From: Ceratopteris richardii
Lineage: Eukaryota > Streptophyta > Polypodiopsida > Polypodiales > Pteridaceae
Reading direction: 5' to 3'
DNA length: 64,000 bases
Assembly (NCBI GenBank): GCA_020310875.1
Contig: MU260068.1
Coordinates: 642,501 to 706,500, forward strand
Shown: positions 1 through 13,000 of the stretch, piece after piece
Position numbering within the stretch: position 1 is the stretch's first letter
Layout: each line of letters opens with the position of its first letter
Program-made: the position numbers and the translations under genes
Notes under the pieces: generated by a model
Databases searched by the model: none
Told to the model about the DNA's origin: nothing
The model's input: only the letters and a program-made list of their open reading frames with translations

Positions 1-316
<316 letters not shown>

Positions 317-421
317 GGATGGTAGACGGATGGATAGATGGATAGAGAGATAAATAGATAGATAAATCTATAGTAAATAGATATTTAGATAAATAGATAT
401 ATATAAAGTGATATATATAAA

Positions 422-577
<156 letters not shown>

Positions 578-1330
578 TAGATAGATATTGTTTCACCACT
601 CCATTAAACATCTATCCCATTGTATCAATAGTGACGATTGAACATTTAAGGAAAAGGAAACTTCATCAAATTTTCATTCCAAGTATGATTTTACCCAATT
701 CTTGCTTAAAGACTAATGTTATAAACCAAAAATCAATCATTCACACAAAATACAAGCCAAACTCGATGTGAGATCATCAAATTAAAGAAATATGAAGTTA
801 TCAAAAAACACAACTTTTTGAGTATTGATGGCTGGAAACTTTGAACACTCATAATTCATGAATGTAGCAGCAAATTAAAGGATTCAAGTAACTAATCCAT
901 GCCATTTTTTATTTTGAATCAAAATATGATAGCATAAGTTACTTATCACAAGCAAAAACCAATGATGGAGCCTTTTTTAAACAGATGATATTTTTAAATC
1001 AATGAAAAGATCTTCAAATAGACTTACGAGCTTATCAATTATCTCACAAGCATCTCAACTCATTCTACACATGAATAATCAACCAAACAAAATACTGTGA
1101 GTCACACAAAATATCACAGAAAGGTGTCATACTGAAGAACGAGAAGATTGCCAAAGGAGGGGCTCTCTATTCTCAGAGAAGAAAGTATAAAAATGACATT
1201 GTGTCCCTCAATCCTTCTTTGCATTGAGTTTTATACTACTTTCGAAATGAACTAACTTCTTAACTTCTAGATTTTAAACTACTATCTCTTATTATTTGAT
1301 GATTTCCTAACTTTGTACTTAACTCTTCCC
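578..1330. other. AT-rich stretch with nothing recognised
   Basis: About 750 bases of AT-rich sequence with no long reading frame, no LTR ends and no primer-binding site that I can see. It lies between the microsatellites and the first recognisable copia fragment, and could be the decayed 3' end or flank of element A2. Confidence 0.5.
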
Positions 1331-1332
1331 GA

Positions 1333-1800
1333 AACTGTCAGTAAAGATGCTAGTGGCAGAAGAATGACCAACACCCAAATAAGCCATAAGGCATTTGAGC
1401 CACACACACTCAATTGTCATTGTGACAACTACCCTATAATCAACCTCATAGCTAGAAGTGGCCATAGTAGGCTACTTGTTGCTCAACCAAGATATGCATG
1501 AGCTACAAAGCATGAAGAAAAATCCATTGGTGGACACACAAGTGTCATAACAACTAGCCCAATCATAGAAAAAAAGCATCCAAATCTAGTGGTAGTGATC
1601 CTTCCTTGGGATAAAACAATCCAAGTAGCTAGGTACCACTTAAATAGTGAAAGATTTGCTTAACTACCTACCAATGCTTGACACATGAGCAATTCATAAA
1701 ACTACTCATCCGTGAGACAAACAACTAAATATCTGGCTGAGTAATGCATAAGTAAATCAAGCATCCAATAACCTACTAATACAGAATAGCATGCAATTAT
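1333..1800 (-). pseudogene. Copia family A RT end/RNase H fragment (A2), inverted
   Basis: The minus strand matches the RNase H end of the family A polyprotein, as in A1 at about 8246-8715. The reading includes the segment before the HTVATSSCEAEY-type motif, the SWLSKKQ region and the TDSQ region. Many substitutions and stops make it non-coding. Similarity fades near 1333 on the left. On the right it changes abruptly near 1798-1801 to plus-strand protease sequence of the same family. Confidence 0.8.
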
Positions 1801-2532
1801 GATCCATCTTCTCATGAACAATGTATGTCTGTAATATAATCAAATATGGTACTTTGATAGTGGGGCAACCAAACATATTACCTCAGAGTGGAGTTTCTTC
1901 ACTTCACTTGAGCTTGCCCCTATAGGGAATACTATGACATGCATCAAATACTCCTCTTATCCCATCATGGGAGTTGGTAACATCATTTTGACTACTCTTG
2001 ATGATAGTTGTTTTACATTGTCAGATGCTTTATTTGTGCTAGGGATCAAGAAAAATCTGTAATCAGTTTCAACATTAGCCAAGATCAACTTGGTTGTGAA
2101 ATTTATTGATGATAGATGTACAGTTCATGATCTGTCAAATGGAAATGTCAATATTGCTTTTGGCATTTTCTATCGTGGGTTGTATAAGCTCATAGATTAT
2201 TCAAAATCTGTGAATGATTCAGCATGTGCAATTCAAGATTCTCAGGCTACGTCAGATGCAAAGCTTTGGCATGCATGCTTTGGTCATCTGAATTTTGCTA
2301 GTTTACTACGCTTGCAAAAATGTGAAATGGTGTCCTCTTTGACCAAACTTGAGGCCCGTTCGTTGAAAATCTATCAACATGTAAAATGGGCACCCTCCAT
2401 TGTGATCAAGGAGGGGGGGATATATGTCTTCTAATTTTAATGCATTTTTGGTAGAACGTGGGATAAAACATCAGTGTACAATGCCATATACACCTCAACA
2501 AAATGGAGTTGTTGAAAGGAATAATAGGTCAC

Positions 2533-3091
2533 TGTAAGCCACCGGATTGGCAACTGTAAATCCTTTTCCTTTTCATATTCTGCACGAATCGAAAGGTCGC
2601 TGCGAGGAAATGTAATTTCTTATAAATCAATGAAAAGGACGCTTCGGTGACGACCAAAAGAGTCACCAGACTGTCTGTCTGGTTGATGATGTCTGTGTAG
2701 TTTCCGTGGTGTGTTGAGAATTCTGAGTTGTACTGCTTTTGTCTATGTTACTTATAATAGTTTATGTTTGGGTCAATTCTTTAAGTTAAATAACGTAAGT
2801 CTGTATTACAGTAATGAATAGTTTCTGTGTTGTATGTTGAGAACGCATCAACTGAAGTGTAATCGGTAGATTGTGGAAGAATCTTATGGCAGATAGTAAG
2901 ACTGTGAGAGCGTAACCAGAGTCTTGATAAGTAATTCGTATTGACAGAGATTTTTAACATTAAGATACGGTGATATGAGTGAGTTAATTGGGAAAATCAA
3001 GTATAGGGCCTCTGTTTAACAGACCCCTTCCACTCCCAAGAACCCGAATAGAGTTTAAACGTGTCTCTGACAGCAAAACCCACATTTAACA
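2533..3091. mobile_element. Solo LTR, 559 bp, TSD gtcac
   Basis: The sequence begins TGTAAGCC and ends TTTAACA, and is flanked by gtcac at 2528-2532 and 3092-3096. It interrupts family A integrase sequence so that removing it plus one gtcac restores ...GGTCACTCATGG.... It has no coding capacity. A TATA-like cttataaatc lies near 2619. This is what LTR-LTR recombination leaves behind. No second copy of this LTR is in the window, so the parent family is unknown. Confidence 0.9.
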
Positions 3092-3215
3092 GTCACTCAT
3101 GGAGATGGCGAGATGTATGGTCAAGAGTTAGGCTTTACCACATAGTTTCTGGCTTGAGGTTGTTATGTGTGAAACATATGTACTTAATAGGTGTCCTACT
3201 AGAGCATTGTCGTCT

Positions 3216-3501
3216 ATCACTCCATCTCTCGCTCATTTTCTTGTCTTTGGTGGTCTCACATATGCATTAGTGTTAGAACAACAATGCAGGAAATTGGATG
3301 ATGAAGCAGTGAAATGTATTTTTGTTGCATACAATTATCAAAGCAAAAGCTATTGTCAATCACTCCATCTCTCGCTCATTTGCTTGTCTTTGATGGTCTC
3401 ACATATGCATTAGTGTCAGAACAACAATGCAAGAAATTGGATGATAAAGCAGTGAAATGTATTTTTGTTGCATAGAATTCTCAACGCAAAAGCTATTGTC
3501 A
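3216..3501. repeat. 143-bp tandem duplication inside A2 integrase
   Basis: Two adjacent imperfect copies (3216-3358 and 3359-3501), each starting atcactccatctctcgctc. The unit length is not a multiple of three, so the duplication shifts the integrase frame. It is local to this fossil and absent from A1, A4, A5 and A6. Confidence 0.88.
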
Positions 3502-3821
3502 ATAGCATCCACATAATAAATGCATTTTGGTGAGTCATGATGTTGTTTTTGTGAAAGACGTGCCAATTCAACCATTACTTTCATGTACTAAGGAGTCACT
3601 AGTTAGCTCCAAAGATGTGCATGACACTTTGCTTCCTCTTTTTATAAGTGGATAGTCCGGTGCTAGTCCAAATGAGGCAATTTATTAGCCTTTTTAGGTT
3701 CCACATGATGATGAAGATCATTCCATTTGTGATGCAAATTTACATGATGCACTTATTGATGGGAGTTCTGATATAGAGGAGGAAAAAAATTGCCTAAATG
3801 TCTAGTGCAAACTTTGCGAGA

Positions 3822-4080
3822 TGCCCATTCTTCATTTTGCACAAGATTTTTAGACTCTAATTTGGGTGTAGAGGCCTCCATAACCAACCATTCTATCCTC
3901 TTTTTTCTTTGCCTTTTTTGCAACCAATTTTAGACAACTATTTATGCCATGATCATTTCCTTAACAATATTTTCAAAACAATTTTTGTTTTTCTATTTTC
4001 TTATCGTCTTTGTCATCCTTCTTTGATTATGCAGAATTAGCAGATTTCTGCTTACTAGTAGATGAGCTCCATTTACCTTT
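3822..4080 (-). pseudogene. Copia family A gag zinc-knuckle region (A2), left half
   Basis: The minus strand matches A1 gag at about 5418-5680, including the Lys-rich linker and the CCHC knuckle region. It ends exactly at the A1 5' LTR. The five bases 4076-4080 (ccttt) are repeated at 15680-15684, where the gag sequence resumes. Confidence 0.88.
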
Positions 4081-4310
4081 TGTTGATATATTTAGGTAGT
4101 GATGTGTGTGAACACACTAGGACCGCTGGGGCACTTTTTTCCCTCTTTAGGAGGTTTTTTTCCCCGGCTTGTATATACGCCTATTGCCCTAATGGGCTAC
4201 TTATCTTTGTACATTCTCTAGTAATTCATTCAGTATTGTGTGTTTGTGCTCCAAGCTTCTTCTTCTTCCTTGTGTTGTTCGCGTGCTTCCGCAGACGTCT
4301 AACTCCAACA
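4081..4310 (+). repeat. A1 5' LTR
   Basis: Starts TGTTGATATATTTAGG and ends AACTCCAACA, 230 bp. It contains a short gtgtg-tgaa-cacac inverted repeat near its start and a tatatac TATA-like word near 4171. The tRNA-Met primer-binding site tggtatcagagc follows at 4313-4324. Confidence 0.97.
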
Positions 4311-4312
4311 AT

Positions 4313-4324
4313 TGGTATCAGAGC
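4313..4324 (+). other. A1 primer-binding site (initiator tRNA-Met)
   Basis: tggtatcagagc two bases after the LTR. It is complementary to the 3' end of plant initiator tRNA-Met, the usual copia primer. Confidence 0.95.
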
Positions 4325-4665
4325 AGGTCGTCGCTTCATCTAGGGTGCCGTCGACACTGCTCCGTTTGCAGTCTCAGATTCGCACGAAATTTGTTGAGCA
4401 TACTCAGGGTGATTCAGAGATCAAAACAGCTTCGTTGTGTGGTGCCGAAATCACAATCTGAGCTCATTTCGGCCTCCGAACGCACTATCACAATGCTTAT
4501 GTAGGCTATTTTGTCTTTTTGTGCCAAAGGTATATACCAGTTTCTGTTCGCCAGTTTAAGCGTCTCAAAGTTTGCTACAGGTTTAGCAGAACTCGTATGG
4601 GCAGTTCCATTCAACTTTTTGAGATACAGTCAATTTTCTGCATCACGGTATTTTAGTCACCGGCC

Positions 4666-7600
4666 ATGGCTGAAAGCAGTGATGTATTCCGTATGTTGGC
4701 TGTTGAGGATAAGTTGGATGGTACCAATTACCCATTATGGGCTTATATGATGCGACATGTATTAGTTGCAAAAGGATTATGGAACATTGTGCAGGGTGTT
4801 GAAAGACGTCCTGTTACACCTGTAACAATAGGTACTACAAATACAGGTGTTGGAGTTGATGAAGATGGTGTCGAAGATGATATAGTGCATATTCCTGTTC
4901 GTGCTACTGTTTTTGTTGCACCTACTGCAAAGCAGATTCGCTGGGATGGCAAAGATGCCCAGGCACATGCATTGATAGCTTTGTCTATCAAATGTGCCAT
5001 TATTCCTCACATTCGCTCTTGCAGAACAGCGAAGGATGCTTGGGATACACTTACCACATTGTACCAAGCTAGGAATGAGGCTCTTGTTGCTTACCTCCGA
5101 AAACAGTTGGAGAGTGAGCACATGAATGAAGGTGATTCTATGGACAGTTTCCTAACAAAGATCAAAAACTTGAAGGAACAGTTGATTTCTGCTGATGAAG
5201 TTATAACAGATAGCTCACTTGTGCAGACCGTTCTGAATGGTCTTCCTGATTCATATCAGAGTTTTGCTTCTACTCTTCGGTTGATGATGAAAGGCAATCC
5301 AAATGCCTTGTCATTTGAGGAGTTAGTCTCTGTTCTGTTGCAGGAGGATCAATCCAGGCAGAATAGGTCCATTATGCGTGTTGCAGATCAAGCTTTCTTG
5401 GCTAGTCAGAAGGGCAAAGGAAAATGGAGTTCTTCTACTAGTAAGCAGAAATCTACAAATGTTGCACATTCGAAGAACCAAGACAAAGATGAGAAAAAAG
5501 TAGAAAAGCAGAAATTGTTTTGTAAGTACTGTAAAGGGAATGATCATATCATAAAGAACTGTCCAAAACTGGCTGCAAAAGAGGCAAAGAAGAAAGAGGC
5601 TGGAATGGTTGTTGCAGAGGCCTCTACACCAAAAACAGAGTCTGCAAATCTTGTGCAGGAAGAAGAATGGGCGTTTACTACTGTCTGCAGTTTTGATCCA
5701 TCTTCTCATGAGCAGTGCATGTCTGCAGTAGACTCAGATGTTTGGTATTTTGACAGTGGGGCGACCAAACATATTACCTCGCAGCGCAGTTTCTTCTCTT
5801 CACTCGAGCCTGCCCCTACAGGGAATAACGTTACATGTGCCAACAACTCCTCTTATCCTATTATGGGAGTTGGTAAGATCATTTTGACTACTGCTGATGG
5901 TAGTTCTTTCACTTTGTCAGATGCTTTATTTGTGCCAGGGATCAAAAAGAACTTGTTACCAGTTTCTGCATTAGCCAAGATTGGCTTGGTTGTGAAATTT
6001 GTTGATGACAGGTGTATAGTTCATGATCTGTCAAATGGCAATGTGATTATTGCTTCTGGCATTTTATGTCGTGGGCTGTATAAGCTCATAGACTATGAAA
6101 GATCTGAAAATGATTTGGCATGTGCAGTAAATGATTCTCACGCTATGTCAGATGCAAAGCTTTGGCATGCATGCTTTGGTCATCTGAATTTCGCTAGTTT
6201 GCTACGCCTGTAGAAATCTGAAATGGTGTCCTCTTTGCCCAAACTTGAGGCACCTGGAAAACATGTTTGTGAAGGCTGTATTTTGGGCAAAATGCAGCGT
6301 TCCTCCTTTCCAAAAGATGGTTCAGTTCGGGCTACACAGAAACTGCAGCTTGTACATAGTGATGTATGTGGTCCTATGCAAACACCCTCTTTTGTAAATT
6401 ACCCTTACTTCGTGACTTTCATTGATGATTTTTCCAAGCATGCATGGGTATATCCACTCAAGGCAAAGTCTGAAGTGTTCATGTGCTTTAAACAGTTTAT
6501 TGTTTTGGTTGAAAATCTGTCAGCATGTAAAATGGGCACCCTCCATTCTGATCGAGGGGGGGAATATATGTATTCAGATTTTAATGCATTTCTGGCTGAA
6601 CGTGGGATAAAACACCAGTGTACAGTGCCGTATACACCTCAACAGAATGGAGTTGCTGAACGAAAGAACATGTCACTCATGGAGATGGCGAGGTGCATGG
6701 TCAAAAGTCAGGCTTTACCACATAGTTTCTGGCTTGAGGCTGTCATGTGTGCAGCATATGTATTGAACAGGTGTCCCACTAAAGCGCTGCAGTCTATCAT
6801 TCCATATGAGGCTTGGCATGACTGCAAGCCATCTATTACTCATCTGCGTGTTTTTGGTTGTTTGGCATGTGCACTAGTGCCTGAACAACATCGCAGAAAA
6901 TTGGATGATAAGGCAGTAAAATGTATTTTTGTTGGGTACAGTTCTGAAAGTAAAGGCTATCGTTTGTATCATCCACAGACTAAACGCATTCTGGTTAGCC
7001 GTGATGTTGTCTTTGTGGAAGATGCTATTCAGCCATTGCTTTCATGTACTAAGGAGACATCTATTAGCTCCAAAGACATGTATGATACTTTGATGCCTCT
7101 TTTTACAGGTGGATAGTCTAGTGATGGTCCTAATGAGGAAACTTCTCAGCCTTTGCAGGTTTCGTATGATGATGCAGATCATTCCATTTCTGATGCAGAT
7201 TTACATGATGCACTTGTTGATGAGAGAGATGATATTGACCAGGCAAAAACTATGCCAAAATGGCTGGTGCACACTTTGCATGACAGCAGATTAGATGCAC
7301 CTTTGTCATATCGTACTCGTTCAGGATCTCATAGTGCCTCCTTTGCATCAGATTGCTATGCTATGGCTGCGTCTAGTCTCTGTGATGAGAATGAGCCTGT
7401 TTCTTTTGATGAAACACAGAATTCAGAAAATTGGATGGCTGCTATGCAATCTGAATATGATGCTATAATGAAGAATGGTACATGGTCTTTATGTGACTTG
7501 CCTCCTAGCAAGAAGGCCATTGGCACTAAGTGGGTATACAAGCTGAAGCGTAAACCTGATGGTACAGTTGATAGGTATAAGGCTAGACTTGTTGCAAAGG

Positions 7601-8801
7601 GTTATGCGCAGGAAAGAGGCATTGATTTTGATGAGACCTTTGCACCTACATGCCGTATGACTACTGTTCGAAGCATTTGTGCACTTGCAGCCCATCATGG
7701 TTGGAATGTACATCAGTTGGACATTAAAACAGCATTTCTGAATGGTGACTTGCATGAAGAAGTGTATGTTTTTCAGCCCCGTGGCTTTGTGCAGAAAGGG
7801 CATGAAAACCAGGTGTGCAGGTTAAAGAAGGCATTATATGGTTTAAAGCAAGCACCACGTGCTTGGTATGAGAAGATACATGCCTATCTGGTTGCACATG
7901 GTTTTGAGAATAGTCCAACTAAAAGCACCTTATATGTTAAGCGTGCTAATGATGTGCTTCTGATCATTGTTGTCTATGTTGATGACATGCTGCTCACTGG
8001 TCCTATTGAGAAGCATATTGCTGATTTCAAGGCTGATTTGCATGCCTCATTTGAGATATCTGATTTGGGGCATTTCCATCACTATTTGGGCATTCAATTT
8101 ATGCACGTTGATGGTGGAATGGCTTTGTGTCAAACAAAATATATTGACACATTATTGCAATGTTTTGGCCTTGAAGATTGTAAGCCTATTGCCACTCCTA
8201 TGGAGACAGGTTTACAATTGAGTCTTCATGATGCTCGAGATGCATTTGATGTTGTTCTCTATCAGCAAGCTGTTGGATGCTTGATTTACTTATGCATTAC
8301 TTGGCCAGATATTCAGTTTGTTGTCTCACAGATGAGCAGGTTTATGCATTGCCCAGGAGTCACGCATTGGAAGGCGGTTAAGCGCATCTTTCGCTACTTG
8401 AGTGGTACTCGGCTACTTGGGTTGTTTTATCCCAAGGGGGGATCACTACCGCCAGATTTGCATGCTTTTTCTGACTCGGATTGGGCTGGTTGCTATGACA
8501 CTCGTGTGTCCACCAGTGGTTTTTGCTTCATGCTTGGTAGCTCATCTATATCTTGGTTGAGCAAGAAGCAGCCTACTATGGCCACTTCCAGTTGTGAGGC
8601 TGAGTATAAGGCAGCTTTCACAGCGACTGTTGAGTGTGTGTGTGGCTCAGACGCCTTATGGCTGATTTGGGTGTTGGCCAGTCTTCTGCCACCACTATGT
8701 TCACTGACAGTCAAAGCGCATTGGCAGTTGCGAGGAACCCTGTGTTCCATGCTCGCACTAAGCACATTGAGGTGCATAATCACTATGTCAGGGAGAGGTT
8801 C
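4666..8801 (+). pseudogene. A1 gag-pol polyprotein, broken (family A)
   Basis: One reading frame from ATG 4666 encodes an N-terminal copia gag domain (starts MAESSDVFRMLAVEDKLDGT), a CCHC knuckle (CKYCKGNDHIIKNC, residue ~286), aspartic protease (WYFDSGATKHIT, Asp ~363), integrase with HxxxH/CxxC and the D-D-E triad (HSDVCGPM ~566, SDRGGEY ~629, GVAERKN ~665), RT (VYVDDM ~1106) and RNase H (SDSDWAGC). In-frame TAG stops lie at 6211-6213 and 7114-7116 where sister copies read CAG. An extra GT in the gtgtgtgtg run near 8636-8645 shifts the frame in RNase H, and B1 then interrupts it. The parental enzyme would copy element RNA and integrate the cDNA. This copy should not make a full product. Confidence 0.95.
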
Positions 8802-9833
8802 TGTTGGTGCAGACCAATCACCAATTGAAGTTTGGAAGACAAAAGAATGGAGATAAGATCAAGTCTTGAAGAAAATAAGGTGGTTACATTCACAGGATGA
8901 ATGATATGTACACATATGTACATTAGTGAAAACATAGATCACTTATACTTTTGTTTAGTTATAAGCTTGTACATATTTGCCTATAAATACTTTTGAAAAA
9001 TGTCGGGGCAATAGAGGAGACAGTAAGAGAGTATGAGAATAGTGCATTTGTAAGTTGTAAGACTCATTAGAGTTCATAGGGATGAGAAGAAGTCTCTCTC
9101 ATAACTTAATTGTAATTTTCTGAGGAATAGAAAAAAGTTGCGCCCGAAGTTTTCGTGTCTTCTCCTTCTGTGATAGATCTTTTGAGGAATGCTTTTGTAC
9201 AAGTCTAAGTCTAGAGTTGATTGACCTCTGTGCAAAATTTCAGCTTCCAATTGTAATCAGGTTAAGAGAATTGTGTGTAGGAACATTCATATGTAAAGAA
9301 TGTTCACAGTCTTCTAAAACAGGCGCAGATTTCGAATTCAGGAAAATGATCAGTGCTCAGTGCACAGTGTAAAGTTTTACACATATAATAGCTCAAAATC
9401 TAAGTTGAGAGATAAGCTATCTACAGCTAAAAGGATTTGATCAAACGGGTTCAACATTCGGAGAACCAAAGTTAAGAAGTTAGGGGTGTCCAAATCGACT
9501 TCACAGAATTGCAGATTTAGACATAGGTAACTTGCTAAGTAGATTTCTCAAGATCTACTGAATCTTTTGGAGTGATTTGACTTGAAGGAGGTGCGCAATC
9601 TCTAGGCGACACCTTGTGCAAAGTTTCATAAAAAACTTTACACAATTACTCAGTCAATTAGAAAGATTTCTGCAGCAGACTTTCTGAGTGATCTTCTTCT
9701 TCACAGTTTATGAAGAAAGTTAATAGTTGATTTGTAATTCTCAAAATTAGAGGAAGTCTTGACTTATTCTTGATATAGAGGTGCTCTAACTTTGAGAATA
9801 AGTTGTTCTTTTGGAGATTAACACTCTCCATCA
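8802..9833 (+). repeat. B1 5' LTR
   Basis: 1032 bp, TGTTGGTGCAGACC...CTCTCCATCA. A TATA box ctataaatac lies at 8991-9000, so transcription probably starts near 9025. Relative to the 3' LTR it retains 24 bp around 8924-8947. Confidence 0.97.
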
Positions 9834-9834
9834 G

Positions 9835-9846
9835 TGGTATCAGAGC
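9835..9846 (+). other. B1 primer-binding site (tRNA-Met)
   Basis: tggtatcagagc one base after the LTR end. A leader of about 210 bases without coding evidence follows to the gag ATG. Confidence 0.95.
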
Positions 9847-10055
9847 AGGAAGCATCAGAACTGAAGAAAGGAGGATCCCGACTGCTGCAGCTGCAAATAT
9901 TTTGATATCAGAAGGTTCAAGAGGTGAAAGATTGAAGGCAAAGCCTGAGAAGGAGGTCATACGACATCAAGAAAGACAAAAGGAGACTTATTCGAAGTAA
10001 AGGTAACCTTATACTTTATAAAGCTTGAAGGATTCAATACACAGGTGAAGAAAGG

Positions 10056-13000
10056 ATGGGAGATTCTCTTCAGATAGAGAAATTGGATAGAGAAAACTAT
10101 CCTGCATGGTCAATGAGGATGGAAGCTCATCTAATGAGCAAATATTTGATAGCTTACATTACAGGTGAAGAAGAAAAGCCACAGTTCAGAGATCCTAGTG
10201 TTCCAACTAGGGAAGAATTATCAGATTTGAAGAATTGGATGAAGAGAGATGCTCAAGCTAGGAGCATTATCTATATGGCAGTCAATGATTACTTGCTACC
10301 TCACATTAGAGGTCTTGAAAGTGCAAGTGATATTTGGAATGCTTTGGAGGAGCATTTTCAAAACACCACAAAGTCAAGAAAGGCATCCTTATGGGCAGAA
10401 TTTACCACCTTCAAGAAGAAGGCCTCTCAGTCCATCTCAGATTATGTAACTAGGATGAAAGATATTGCAGATGCTTTAGGAGCTGTTGATGAAGACATAG
10501 AGGAGGATAAATTGGTAAGGCAGATTCTCACAGGTTTGAGAGGTGATGACAAATGGAAGCCATTCATTTTGTCTACAGAGTTATCTCTTGATCACTTCAC
10601 TCCTGATTTAAATCAGTTGTTAGGTCACATGCTAACCTTTGAGCAGGATGTCAAAGGTGATGTTGACAAAAGTACAGGTCATGCAATGTACTCGAAGGAC
10701 AAGAAGAAAAACAACAAAGGAAAGCAACAAGCAAATGAAGAAGAAGGCACAACTAGTCAAGCCAACTTCCTAAGAGGAAGAGGAGGTGGCAAAGGTAGAG
10801 GAAGAGGTAGGAGTAACAAAGATGGAGTAAAAGCTTGCTGGATTTGTGGTAAGACAAATCACTTAGCAAATGATTGTTGGCATAATACTCAGAATAGTGG
10901 TGGATATAATCAGAACTATAATTCAAGAGGAAGAGGTGCCAGAAATCCAAGAGGTAATTTCAGAGGTAGAGGTAGTAGGGGTTACTTTGGAAGAAATGCA
11001 GGTAGAGGATTCCAAAGTCAACAATACAATAATACCTACTACAACTATGCTTCAGATCAGAAGGAGGATTCAACATTGATAATGAATGCAACTTGTGAAA
11101 GGCAAACTGAAGACCAAAGAGTCTTCTACATTGACTCAGGGTGTAGCAATCACCTGAGTGGTAACATAGCTTTGATGACTAATTTGGAGAATAAGGTATC
11201 TAATCATGTTGTTCAAACAGGTGACAATACAAAGCACAATGTGAAATCAATTGGATCAGTGAAGGCCAAGGATGGTAGCACCTTGTTGAGTAAGGTCCTG
11301 TATGTTCCTACAATTCCTAAGAATCTAATCAGTGTAGGACAAATTGTTGAAAAAGGTTATGAAGTTAGGTTCACTAATGAAGGAGTGTTTGTGGAAGACC
11401 CTAGCAATGGGTATAAACAAATTGTTTTAAGGAAGAAAGAAGGAAGATTGTTCACATTGAAGATTCAAGGCAATGTTGGTCAAGCCTTGTTCACTTATGG
11501 AGGACAAAAGATCTCTGAGTTAGATCTTTGGCACAAGAGACTTGGACACTTCAATGAAAGAGGTATCAAAGATATGATTAACAATGGTTCAGTGCTTGGA
11601 TTGCCTAATCTTGTAGGTCAACATATGACATACAGATGTGAGGCATGTCAATTAGGTAAGGCCCATAAACAATCCTATTCCAAGCATGGTTTTATGTATT
11701 CAGAGAAACTTGAGTTGGTACACACAGATGTGTGGGGACCATCAAAAGATTTCAGTATCAATGGCTCAAGGTACTATGTGATTTATGTTGATGATGCTAC
11801 CAGATGGATCACTATCTATGTGATCAAGGATAAGTCAGAGGTATTCAATACTTTCAAACATTATCATGTGTATGCACAGAGAATTACAGGACATAAGTTG
11901 AAAAGACTAAGGTCAGATGGAGGGGGAGAGTACTTCTCTAATGAATTTAGTGATTACTTGTGGAATGCAGGTATAAAGAGGGAAGTTACTTGCAGGTACT
12001 CTCCTCAACAAAATGGTGTAGCAGAAAGGAGGAATAGAACACTTGTTGAGTTTGCAAGGTCTATGTTGAAGGAGAAAAATTGCCCTAATTATTTGTGGGT
12101 TGAAGCTGTAAACACAGCTACTTATCTGGTCAATAGGCTACCATGCAAAGCTTTGCAGGGTATGACACCTTATGAAGCTTTGTGGGGTAAGAGACCTACC
12201 TTGGATCATTGTAAAGTGTTTGGGTGTTTGGCTTATGCATATGTGCCATCACAATTAAGGCACAAATTGGAACCTAAAGCTGAAAGGTATGTGTTCATCG
12301 GTTATGATGATAAGCATATGGGATACAGGTTGTTGAATCCATCCACAAAACATTTCCTTGTATCAAAGGATGTTACATTTGATGAGCAAGGTACTTGGTA
12401 TGCAGGTACAATTAACATTAATGCAAGAGATGAAGAAGTTGTGAGTCAAAAGAAAGGTAAATCAAAGATTCAAATACTTGATGAAGAGGAGAATAATGAA
12501 GTGCAGGTTGAAGTTGAAGAAATGCCAAGATTTGATCCTGAGTGTGATGAACCAGAGACATCTAGGAGTGGAGAGCTCAGAAGGTCATCAAGACAGAAGT
12601 GGCAACCTACAAGGTATAGCTATGATACTTCTTTTTTGACTACAAAGGATTATGCTTACATGATAAAGGCAGATGAAGACCCTTCTACATATGAAGAGGC
12701 AAAAGGTAAAGAAAATTGGGAGAAGGCTATGCAGGAAGAATTTGATGCATTGATGGAAAATCAAACATGGGATTTGGTTCCTAAACCAAATAGTCAGAAA
12801 ATCATTGGATGTAAGTGGGTTTACAAAACCAAAAGATTTGCAGATGGAAGTGTGTCTAGATATAAAGCTAGACTTGTTGTGAAACGGTTTGCTCAGACAT
12901 ATGGTATTGACTATGATGAGACCTATAGTCCTGTGGCAAAGATGACAACCATTAGAACACTCATAGCTATTGCAGCATGCAAAGGTTGGAAGTTATGTCA

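Larger units (their letters stand above)
1801..3822 (+). pseudogene. Copia family A protease-integrase fragment (A2), inverted segment
   Basis: Plus-strand similarity to A1 from about 5694 to 7280. It covers the protease (tattttgacagtggggc-like sequence near 1855), the pre-integrase region (the 114-aa frame at 2090-2434, with a HACFGHLNFASL-type HxxxH motif), the integrase core and the acidic linker before RT. It is interrupted by a solo LTR (2533-3091) and carries a 143-bp tandem duplication (3216-3501). Most of the integrase core is deleted around 2370-2400, where the pre-integrase region jumps to the second catalytic Asp region. Stops and frameshifts are frequent, so this is a fossil. Its right end abuts minus-strand gag sequence near 3822. 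Confidence 0.8.

Noticed and set aside
4238-4614. ORFs in the A1 LTR-leader region
   Set aside because: They overlap the LTR, PBS and untranslated leader and recur at the same place in A5 and A6 only because the DNA is repeated.
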